The notes under the pieces: generated by a model
What the model was told of the DNA's origin: nothing
Databases searched by the model: none
The model's input: only the letters and a program-made list of their open reading frames with translations
Source of the DNA: Flavonifractor sp. An306
Lineage (GTDB): Bacteria; Bacillota; Clostridia; Oscillospirales; Oscillospiraceae
NCBI RefSeq assembly: GCF_002159455.1
Contig: NZ_NFIQ01000003.1
Coordinates: 16,126 to 80,125 of the forward strand
Reading direction: 5' to 3'
Length of the DNA: 64,000 bases
Part shown: positions 39,946-46,495 of the stretch, in pieces
How positions within the stretch are numbered: the stretch's first letter is position 1
Layout of the letters: every line of letters starts with the position of its first letter
Translations under genes and position numbers: made by a program

Positions 39946-41255
39946 AAGCGGCGATTGACTATATCTGCAATCCCGACAAGACGGACGGAAAGCTGCTGGT
40001 ATCCTCCTTCGGCTGCACCGCCGAGACCGCCGACATTGAATTTGCCTGGACCCGCCGCCATGCCATCGACAAGGGCACGAACCTGGGCCGACATCTCATC
40101 CAGGCGTTTGAACCTGGGGAGGTCACGCCGGAGGAGGCCCACCGGATCGGCATGGAGCTGGCGCGGGAGGTCCTGGGCGGCAAATATGAATTTGTCCTTA
40201 CCACCCACATAGACAGGGATCACATCCATAACCACCTGATTTTCAATGCGGTCAGTTTCCAGGATCACCGGCACTACCACTCCAATAAGCGGAGCTACCA
40301 TGAGATCCGCCGCACCAGCGACCGAATCTGCAAGGAGCATGGCCTGTCCGTCATCGTCCCAGGCCGGGACAAGGGCAAGAGCTACATTGAGCATCAGGCG
40401 GAACAGAACGGCACCAGCTACAAGGCGAAGCTGCGTGCCGCCATTGACCGGCTCCTGCCCGGCTGCTCTGACCTGGAGGACCTGCTCCGCCGCCTTCAGC
40501 GGGAAGGGTACGAACTGAAACGGGGCAAGTACATATCCGCCAGGGCTCCGGGCCAGGAACGGTTCACCCGATTGAAAACCCTGGGCGCCGATTATGCCGA
40601 GGAGGCCCTGACCGCCCGGATGGCCGGAAGGCCCAGCCCCTCCCGCCAGCCGCAGCAGCGCACCGGGAAGCCCAGCCTGCTCATCGACATCCAGAACAAT
40701 CTCAAAGCCCAGCAGAGCGCCGGCTACAAGCATTGGGCGACTATCGAGAATTTGAAGCGGGCGGCGGAAACGCTGAACTTCCTGACGGAACATGGCATCG
40801 GAAGTTTGGAGGATCTGTCCGAGCGGTGCGACGGGGCGGCGGCCGCCACCGCCAGGGTAAAGGCGGACCTCCGGGCAACGGAGAAGGAGATGGAGCGGCT
40901 GACCCTCACCATGAAGCACGCCGCCACCTACCGCCAGCTCCGTCCCCTGTATGACCAATACCGCCAGTCCAGGGACAAGGAGAAATTCCTCCGGGGGCAT
41001 GAGGGGGAGATCATTCTGTTTGAGGCGGCGGCAAGGGAGCTGAAACGCCTGGATGCCGTACCCCTGCCCGCCACCCAGCGGCTCCGGGCCGAGATGGACG
41101 GGCTCACCGCCAGGCGGACCGCCCTGCAATCGGAATATCGGAAGGCCCAGCGGGAGGAGCGGGAGTACGACACCCTCCGCCAAAATGTGGAGGCCCTGCT
41201 GGAAAAGCCGAGAGAGGCCGAACCGCAAAGACAGCGAAATAACGAACTGGAATAG
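39906..41255 (+). CDS. Relaxase (MobA/VirD2 type, Tn1549 family)
   Basis: A 449-residue relaxase that nicks DNA at oriT and pilots the strand. The N-terminal domain has a candidate catalytic Tyr in the first helix (AIDYICNPDK) and the metal-binding three-His motif in THIDRDHIHNHLIFN (residues ~98-112). The HYHSNKRSYHEIR block follows. The C-terminal ~230 residues are charged and helical with predicted coiled coil. The start inside mobC is fixed by the family N terminus MAVTKTHPIKSTLKAAIDYI. Confidence 0.95.
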   Translation: MAVTKTHPIKSTLKAAIDYICNPDKTDGKLLVSSFGCTAETADIEFAWTRRHAIDKGTNLGRHLIQAFEPGEVTPEEAHRIGMELAREVLGGKYEFVLTTHIDRDHIHNHLIFNAVSFQDHRHYHSNKRSYHEIRRTSDRICKEHGLSVIVPGRDKGKSYIEHQAEQNGTSYKAKLRAAIDRLLPGCSDLEDLLRRLQREGYELKRGKYISARAPGQERFTRLKTLGADYAEEALTARMAGRPSPSRQPQQRTGKPSLLIDIQNNLKAQQSAGYKHWATIENLKRAAETLNFLTEHGIGSLEDLSERCDGAAAATARVKADLRATEKEMERLTLTMKHAATYRQLRPLYDQYRQSRDKEKFLRGHEGEIILFEAAARELKRLDAVPLPATQRLRAEMDGLTARRTALQSEYRKAQREEREYDTLRQNVEALLEKPREAEPQRQRNNELE

Positions 41256-41347
41256 CGGCAGTTGTACGCCTTTACCAGACTTTTCAAAAACTCCTGGGCG
41301 CGTTTCAATTTTCCCGGTATAATGGAGGCAGGAATGGAGGTGTCACC

Positions 41348-41683
41348 ATGACGAGAACCGAGGCCATCAAGGAATTTTTCAAGAAGGCAGTTTTGCCCGT
41401 CGCCATCGCCGGGCTGCTGTACTGCATTTTCAAATCCGCCTGCATCAGGAATGGAGAGCTGGATCTTCTCTGGCTCTGGATACTCTGCGGTCTGCCCTTC
41501 GGCATCCATCGGATGTGCGTCTGGATCGTGCCGGGCGGCGGCTCCCTGGGCGGCGGCGCCGCGCTGTTCGTGCTGAACTTCATCATCGGCGGCCTCATCG
41601 GGGGCTTCGTCCTGGTGTGGCGCCTGCTGGTGGCGGCATGGTATGTGCCCCTCACCATCTACCGCCTGATCGTGGGATATTGA
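41348..41683 (+). CDS. DUF6050-type membrane protein
   Basis: A 111-residue protein with three to four hydrophobic segments (residues ~14-32, 40-62, 68-92, 95-110), resembling the small membrane protein found after the relaxase in Tn1549-type elements (DUF6050). The ATG is preceded by GGAGGTGTCACC. Function is unknown; a role near the mating channel is possible. It is followed by a strong hairpin and then the convergent cargo 2 operon. Confidence 0.78.
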   Translation: MTRTEAIKEFFKKAVLPVAIAGLLYCIFKSACIRNGELDLLWLWILCGLPFGIHRMCVWIVPGGGSLGGGAALFVLNFIIGGLIGGFVLVWRLLVAAWYVPLTIYRLIVGY

Positions 41684-41698
41684 GATGGACAAATGATA

Positions 41699-41730
41699 GA
41701 GAGCCGGCTGGCATTGACCAGCCGGCTCTC
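41699..41730. terminator. Terminator between convergent DUF6050 and cargo 2 operons
   Basis: A perfect 13-bp stem (41699-41711 with 41718-41730). It ends one base before the alpha/beta hydrolase stop on the minus strand. No long T run is present on either side, so strength is uncertain. Confidence 0.7.
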
Positions 41731-41731
41731 C

Positions 41732-42598
41732 TCATGGTGTCCGCTCCAGAATAAATTTTGTTACCAGATCCGCATACTGTTCCAGCCGCACCATCAGCGC
41801 CAGGTGGCCGCCGGTCAGGTCGGTGACCACCGTGGGACTTGGCATCAGGGCGATCAGGTCCTCCCGGCAGGCCGGGGTGAAGGTGGTGTCGTCCTCGGAC
41901 AAAATCAGCAGCACCCGCCCCTCCCATGGGGCAAAATCATTGCGGGTCATGCCAAAGTAGTGTTCTGCGTCACAGAGAAAGTCAATCATGTGCTGTTCAT
42001 AGGGCTTGGTGAGCAGTTCCATCATAGCGCCGCACATTTCCTCCATAGCGGCCTTTTCCTGGGCTGTAAAGCCATCGGTTTTCTTTTTCATCACCGCCCA
42101 TCTCATCATCCGCTTGATGAGCGGAAACGGCAGGAAGGCAAGCCATTTTTTGAACTTCCGCTGGCTTTCGATTATCTTCATCAGATCCTGATACCCGGCC
42201 TTGCTCATGCTGCCGGACAGCGAGCAGGTGTTGGAGAGGACCAGCCCCTCCACCACTTCCGGGTGGCGGGAGGCGATGACCTGGGCCACTACGCCGCCCA
42301 GGGACTGTCCCACCAGCCAGACCTTTTCCTTCAGGTGGCAGAGTAGTTCAGCCACGGCATCGGCAAACTCGCCGTTGTCCCCGAACTGGAGCTGATAGTC
42401 AAAGGTCAGCACCGAAAAATCCCTGGCGAACCGGGCAAAGTGCTTATAAAACAGGTCGGACAGCCCAATGCCGCCCGTGAGCAGGACCAGCGTGGCTTTG
42501 GCCTGGGGATTTTGATAGTAGCGATAGGTAAAGGTTTTCCCGCTACTGACCGTGAAGGCAGCGGTTGGATAAACCCGGCGAAATTCTGCAAGTGTCAT
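41732..42598 (-). CDS. Alpha/beta hydrolase
   Basis: A 288-residue single-domain alpha/beta hydrolase. The nucleophile elbow GQSLGG is near residue 94, the oxyanion strand VLLTGGIGLSD near 38, a helical cap follows (~125-205), and the acid and His are likely in SEDDTTF and GGHLALM. No signal peptide, so it acts in the cytoplasm. It is the last gene of the cargo 2 operon. With the shared operator in mind, hydrolysis of an imported ligand such as a siderophore ester is one idea. The sequence does not give the substrate. Confidence 0.87.
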   Translation of the reverse strand: MTLAEFRRVYPTAAFTVSSGKTFTYRYYQNPQAKATLVLLTGGIGLSDLFYKHFARFARDFSVLTFDYQLQFGDNGEFADAVAELLCHLKEKVWLVGQSLGGVVAQVIASRHPEVVEGLVLSNTCSLSGSMSKAGYQDLMKIIESQRKFKKWLAFLPFPLIKRMMRWAVMKKKTDGFTAQEKAAMEEMCGAMMELLTKPYEQHMIDFLCDAEHYFGMTRNDFAPWEGRVLLILSEDDTTFTPACREDLIALMPSPTVVTDLTGGHLALMVRLEQYADLVTKFILERTP

Positions 42599-42611
42599 GG
42601 AACTCCTCCTT

Positions 42612-43103
42612 TCAGATCCAGGTGAGCAGATACCCGTTGATTAAAGCAACAGCCAAAAACAGAAGAACTCCCCGCAGGAAAGCGTAAAAGTGTTTGCGGG
42701 GGTCCGCATATAATTCCGGACTTTCCTCGGTGCCGGAAAACCGCACCCGTTTTGTGTGCCGCCACCAAAGCAGGTCGATCACCAAAAAATCAAACAGATT
42801 CAGCGCCTGTCCTAAAAGCAGAGTGTTCAAAAAGTTGCCTGCAAAATATTCCTGCCGGGTGAGAAGCCCCATCGCAAACAGGAGCGCAGTAAACAAAAGC
42901 AGATTTCCAACGAAGATGGCCGCAGGACCTCGCTGCCGAATATTTCCTGATAGCTCCGGGCGGGCTTTCACAATCTTCTGTACCTCGTCCGGGTAAGTAG
43001 AAAAATTACGGATGTTTTTCTCGTCGCTCCCGGTGCCCAGCCAGCAAAAAGCCCAAAACAAGGAACACAGGAGCATACCCTCTGCCAGCAGCATTTGAAC
43101 CAT
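42612..43103 (-). CDS. Four-helix membrane protein A of cargo 2
   Basis: 163 residues with about four transmembrane helices. No family recognised. It shares with the membrane protein at 44623-45138 the pattern N-x2-D-x4-D-x(n)-RF-x3-GTE (here NLFDFLVIDLLWWRHTKRVR, then RFSGTEE), so the two are probably distant paralogues. ATG 43103 has GGGAG 7 bases upstream; a longer reading from 43148 overlaps the previous gene and is disfavoured. It may place a membrane-bound reaction together with its neighbours. Confidence 0.72.
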   Translation of the reverse strand: MVQMLLAEGMLLCSLFWAFCWLGTGSDEKNIRNFSTYPDEVQKIVKARPELSGNIRQRGPAAIFVGNLLLFTALLFAMGLLTRQEYFAGNFLNTLLLGQALNLFDFLVIDLLWWRHTKRVRFSGTEESPELYADPRKHFYAFLRGVLLFLAVALINGYLLTWI

Positions 43104-43120
43104 CTTCCATCTCCCGATTT

Positions 43121-43780
43121 CTATTTTCCCTGCCGTTCTTTGTCCCAACGGGAACCCTTTTTGCAGATATAAAAGTCACAGCAGTCACCGCCGGCAGCCA
43201 GCGTTTTGGTACGGTAGAGCCGCCCACCCATCCAGTCGACGGACATCGTGTCCAGAGCGCATAGATAGGGAACCAGATGAGGAAGGCCCTCCTGTCGGCC
43301 CAGGGCACACAGACCGCACTGGTGGTAAAGGATCGTATATTCCTCTGCATCCCGGCCGAAGATGACCTCGGCATTCCACTGAAAGGGGTTCCTATCTGCA
43401 TCCGCCAAAGATGCAGTCGCTGCTCGCTTATATTGAGCCTTCAATGTAAATGCAGTCTTGGCTTTGCCCCGGAAGGCGGTCACAACCAGAGGAGAACGCA
43501 TACTGGCACTTACCATGCCCTCAAAGCACTTTTCACTCATTTTTTCTTCTGCCGCCTTATAGATAGACAGCCATAGAATTCCACCAGTCAGGCAGACCCG
43601 CAACGGGTTTTCCATCATGGAGCCAATATCCGGGGTACGGGATACCATTTGCCGGTAAATCTGCTTAGAGAGCTGCTTCAACGCAGAAATATCCCATCCC
43701 AACTCCTGCCTTGCCAGATACCGAAATGCGGCAGGAGCGATGGCAACCCACATCAGCCTTTCACAATATGTATAGTTCAT
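43121..43780 (-). CDS. L-2-amino-thiazoline-4-carboxylic acid hydrolase family protein
   Basis: A 219-residue protein like the ATC-hydrolase family, named for the enzyme opening the thiazoline ring of L-ATC during cysteine formation. The conserved C-terminal part is visible: ILYHQCGLCALGRQEGLPHLVPYLCALDTMSVDW, with clustered Cys residues as likely catalytic groups (QCGLCALG, LCALD). Most family members are untested, so thiazoline is only a hint. The neighbours (methyltransferases, hydrolase) make a small-molecule pathway likely. Confidence 0.75.
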   Translation of the reverse strand: MNYTYCERLMWVAIAPAAFRYLARQELGWDISALKQLSKQIYRQMVSRTPDIGSMMENPLRVCLTGGILWLSIYKAAEEKMSEKCFEGMVSASMRSPLVVTAFRGKAKTAFTLKAQYKRAATASLADADRNPFQWNAEVIFGRDAEEYTILYHQCGLCALGRQEGLPHLVPYLCALDTMSVDWMGGRLYRTKTLAAGGDCCDFYICKKGSRWDKERQGK

Positions 43781-43794
43781 GACAAACCTCCGTC

Positions 43795-44610
43795 TTACTT
43801 CCGCCCCACCAGCATCCGGGAGTCGCCCAGCATCATCATGGCCGCCCGGCGGCGGGAACCGAAAGCCTCCTGGGCCGTGTCGATGAGGCGCACGTCCTCA
43901 TAGCCCATGTCCCGCAGCTTTTGGACAAAGGCATCCATGTCCCCGTACATTTTTGGCTTCATGTCATCGTTGAGCGCAAAGACGCCGCCCTTTTTCAGCA
44001 CCCGCAGGGTCTCCAACAGCAGAGCCTGCTTGTCCGCACCCATTACATTGTGGTAGACATAGTTGCTCACCACGGCGTCGAAACTCTCATCAGGGAAATC
44101 CAGCTTGTTGGCATCCCCGTGCCGGAACGCACACCTGAAGCCGACGCCCTCGCTCTCGGCATTTTTCTCGCACATGGCCTGACCATAGCCGTAGGCCACA
44201 CCCCAATAGTCCATGCCGGTGATTTGGGCGTCCGGCCAGGTGAGAGCCGCCCGTATGCTCAGTGCGCCGGAGCCGCATCCAACCTCCAGAAGTTGTCCCT
44301 GCCCGTCAAAATCCAGATGGGAGAGGACGACCTGATGGACCCGCTCCATCATTCCTCCGCCGCCGAAAGCGTACTGTTTCCGTATCCATGCACACCAGAT
44401 CAGCAGGGCAAGCAGCGCCGCTGCGGCGACGGAGAACAGGACGCCGAGCGCGGCAATATGAAACATGGAAAAGGATAGCGCTGCCAGCACCGCCGACAGG
44501 GTCAACAGCCCACCGATCATGTAAAAAACCGGGTTAGACATCCAGCTTCCGTAGTCCTCGCCGTGGGTGCCGAGTCGGATTATTTTTTGTTGCTTTTGAT
44601 GTTGTTTCAT
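43795..44610 (-). CDS. Membrane-anchored SAM-dependent methyltransferase
   Basis: 271 residues. Two hydrophobic helices near the N terminus (~25-75, VFYMIGGLLTLSAVLAALS) anchor a class I methyltransferase domain. The SAM-binding motif is LLEVGCGSGALSIRAAL, motif II ITGMDYWGVAYG, and motif III FDAVVSNYVYHNV. ATG 44610 is preferred over an ATG 9 bases upstream because of GGAG spacing. A membrane-linked methyltransferase suggests a lipid or membrane-bound substrate. Third gene of the cargo 2 operon. Confidence 0.87.
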   Translation of the reverse strand: MKQHQKQQKIIRLGTHGEDYGSWMSNPVFYMIGGLLTLSAVLAALSFSMFHIAALGVLFSVAAAALLALLIWCAWIRKQYAFGGGGMMERVHQVVLSHLDFDGQGQLLEVGCGSGALSIRAALTWPDAQITGMDYWGVAYGYGQAMCEKNAESEGVGFRCAFRHGDANKLDFPDESFDAVVSNYVYHNVMGADKQALLLETLRVLKKGGVFALNDDMKPKMYGDMDAFVQKLRDMGYEDVRLIDTAQEAFGSRRRAAMMMLGDSRMLVGRK

Positions 44611-44622
44611 TTGAACCATCTC

Positions 44623-45138
44623 CTATCCTATCTTTTGCAATAACAGCCCCAATCCCGCCTGAGCCGCCGCCATGAGCGGGCACAGCAGCAGCGGCCATTG
44701 GAGCAGGTGCTCTGGCAGCGCATAGCCCTTCATCCAGTCTGTGAACTCATAGCCGGGATGTCCCTCTGTACCAGGGATCACAAAACGGTCTTTCGCTTTT
44801 TTCTGGATCAGCCACACATCCAGAAAAAGAAGATCGCCTATGTTGATCATCATCCACTGGATGTATCCCATCAGGGATAGACGCCAGAATCCGGTTGTCC
44901 CGCCCTCCACAGCGCTGACCGCGCCATAAAGAAGGAGAGGCAGCAGCTCTCCAAAGCAGATCCAAAGCCAGTAAAAACGGTTTTCCTCTCTGGTAGGCGG
45001 CCTGTTCGCCGCCTTGATGATGGCGGGCGGATAGCTGGGAAACATCAGCCGGGGCTGATACAGCGCCACCGTAGCGGCAAATAGGTTAAAGTAGGCCGCC
45101 ATGGCAAGCCCGTCCAGGATGGTGCGCGTCCAGTTCAT
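44623..45138 (-). CDS. Four-helix membrane protein B of cargo 2
   Basis: 171 residues with about four helices (residues ~8-28, 58-78, 88-108, 148-168). No family recognised. The pattern NIGDLLFLDVWLIQKKAKDR, then RFVIPGTEGHPGY, matches the related protein at 42612-43103. ATG 45138 has AGGAG upstream. It lies between the two methyltransferase genes. Conserved Asp/Arg/Glu residues inside or near membrane segments would suit an enzyme or substrate channel, but this is speculation. Confidence 0.72.
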   Translation of the reverse strand: MNWTRTILDGLAMAAYFNLFAATVALYQPRLMFPSYPPAIIKAANRPPTREENRFYWLWICFGELLPLLLYGAVSAVEGGTTGFWRLSLMGYIQWMMINIGDLLFLDVWLIQKKAKDRFVIPGTEGHPGYEFTDWMKGYALPEHLLQWPLLLCPLMAAAQAGLGLLLQKIG

Positions 45139-45202
45139 GGAAATTCTCCTGCCCTACTGCGTTTTTCATAAGGAACTCTCTGTTATGGATTTGCCCCGTA
45201 TT

Positions 45203-45826
45203 CTACCGGATCGCCAGCGCACAGAGCCAGTGCTTTTTGGCGTCTTTATCCATGATGACCTTAGAAAAACCAGCCTCGGTGAGAAAACGGGCAAGCTGGT
45301 CTCCATTGTAGATTCTCATCCCATCAATGACAGAAAGCCATTTGTTGTCCTGGGAGTTTTCCCCGTCCGACTCATTGACGATTAAAAAAATGCCGCCCGG
45401 TTGCAGGGTGCGGTACACCTCCCGGAAACTCTCCACCGGGCCAGGCCAGAAATATACGGTTTCAAATGCGGTCGCCAGATCAAACGAACCATCCCCAAAG
45501 GGGAGGCGGGATACATCTCCCTGCAAAATCTGGCAGCGGCCGGCTTGCAGACCCTCACGATTGACCCTCTTAGCCTTTTCTACGGATATTTCTGAATAAT
45601 CCAGAGCAGTAATAGTTGCAGCCGGATATTTTCGCAGAAGCGCCCGAATATTCCGACCGCCGCCGCAGCCCAGCTCCGCGATTTGAGAGGGGCCGGTTTC
45701 CGGCAAACGGCTGAGGCCCCAGTCCGCCAGGGCAGCATGGGCGTGATTCATGCTGTCCACCATGCACCTGCCAAGCAGCCCTTCCGGCTTGCGGGTATTA
45801 TTAAAAAAAGTTTTCCATATCCCCAT
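45203..45826 (-). CDS. Class I SAM-dependent methyltransferase
   Basis: A 207-residue soluble methyltransferase. SAM motif I is IAELGCGGGRNIRALL, motif II ITALDYSEISVEKAK, and the post-I block DVSRLPFGDGSFDLATAFET. It is similar to small-molecule methylases such as the UbiE/Tam type. ATG 45826 follows GGAGG with 6-7 bases. It is the first gene of the cargo 2 operon and lies directly behind the promoter with the shared GGTTAG operator. Confidence 0.9.
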   Translation of the reverse strand: MGIWKTFFNNTRKPEGLLGRCMVDSMNHAHAALADWGLSRLPETGPSQIAELGCGGGRNIRALLRKYPAATITALDYSEISVEKAKRVNREGLQAGRCQILQGDVSRLPFGDGSFDLATAFETVYFWPGPVESFREVYRTLQPGGIFLIVNESDGENSQDNKWLSVIDGMRIYNGDQLARFLTEAGFSKVIMDKDAKKHWLCALAIR

Positions 45827-45851
45827 AACTGCCTCCATATATCGAAATTAA

Positions 45852-45904
45852 GGTTAGCATTAACTAACCGCACTTATTATACATCTTATCTCGCAGAAGC
45901 GCAA
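45852..45904 (-). promoter_or_regulatory. Cargo 2 operon promoter with shared operator (site A)
   Basis: On the minus strand, TTGCGC (45899-45904) and a perfect TATAAT (45876-45881) are 17 bases apart. The perfect dyad GGTTAG-TTAATG-CTAACC (45852-45869) follows six bases after the -10. Same 18-bp design as sites B and C. Confidence 0.88.
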
Positions 45905-45932
45905 CACAAAGAACATTTTCAACCATTTTACA

Positions 45933-46075
45933 CGATGGAAATGTGGAAAACGGCCGCTCCGCCGATGGAAAACAGATATTCACGGCCCGATGGAAAAGCC
46001 GCCGGCTTTCCCACAGCCCGCAAACATCGTTTCCCACAGTTCCGCAAGCATGACCGTTTACGCACATTCCCACAG
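45933..46075. repeat. Iteron-like repeats upstream of the cargo 2 promoter
   Basis: CGATGGAAA occurs three times (45933, 45963, 45988) and TTCCCACAG three times (46008, 46031, 46067), in two adjoining sets. No gene is seen in 45839-46312. The repeats lie just upstream of the -35 box of site A. Confidence 0.65.
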
Positions 46076-46132
46076 CGCCTACTACGGCGAATATCCTTCC
46101 TGTCCGATCCTAATGGAAAGAGATAAAAGAGA

Positions 46133-46189
46133 ACAAAAAAAGAAGCGGGAGCGTCACCCTTGGCTCAAACCGAAGGCGGCGCTCCCGCT
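46133..46189 (-). terminator. Terminator of the conjugation operon
   Basis: The 10-bp arms AGCGGGAGCG (46144-46153) and CGCTCCCGCT (46180-46189) have a long loop. On the minus strand TTCTTTTTTT follows. It would end the long leftward transcript after the small Cys-rich gene. Confidence 0.8.
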
Positions 46190-46312
46190 CTGTAATGGAA
46201 AAGTGTTCAAAATTGCGGCTTTACACCCCTCAAATCAGAGGGAGAGGCCCGCATGAGAAACCATAAGGACGGCTCCCGGAAAAGCCACCGCAGGCGATTT
46301 TTCAGCCCATTT

Positions 46313-46495
46313 TCAACCCTTATCTGCACACTTTTTCGAGCGTGCGGACTGGTAATGGGGACAGGCGATGAGGACTGCCCGGAAGCTCTGCTTGCATGGG
46401 TGGACACAGCCCTTGCAGATCTCATTATATCTGCGGCGGCCGTTCTCCCCGAGGAAGAAGGACCATTCCAGCCGCCACTTCTTGCTCCGGCTCAC
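46313..46495 (-). CDS. Small Cys-rich protein, last gene of the conjugation operon
   Basis: A 60-residue basic protein with five Cys: ICKGCVHPCKQSF then ACPHYQ and a final Cys near the end. The C-x2-C-x3-C set suggests a zinc or metal knuckle. The GTG start at 46495 overlaps the stop of the gene before it (TGTGA), so translation is coupled. Similar short WSFFL...CKQSFRA proteins occur in Tn1549-like elements, as far as I recall. Function unknown. Confidence 0.65.
   Translation of the reverse strand: MSRSKKWRLEWSFFLGENGRRRYNEICKGCVHPCKQSFRAVLIACPHYQSARSKKCADKG

Noticed and set aside
45933..46075. Repeats considered as a CRISPR array
   Set aside because: Units are only nine bases, spacers are uneven and no cas gene is near.
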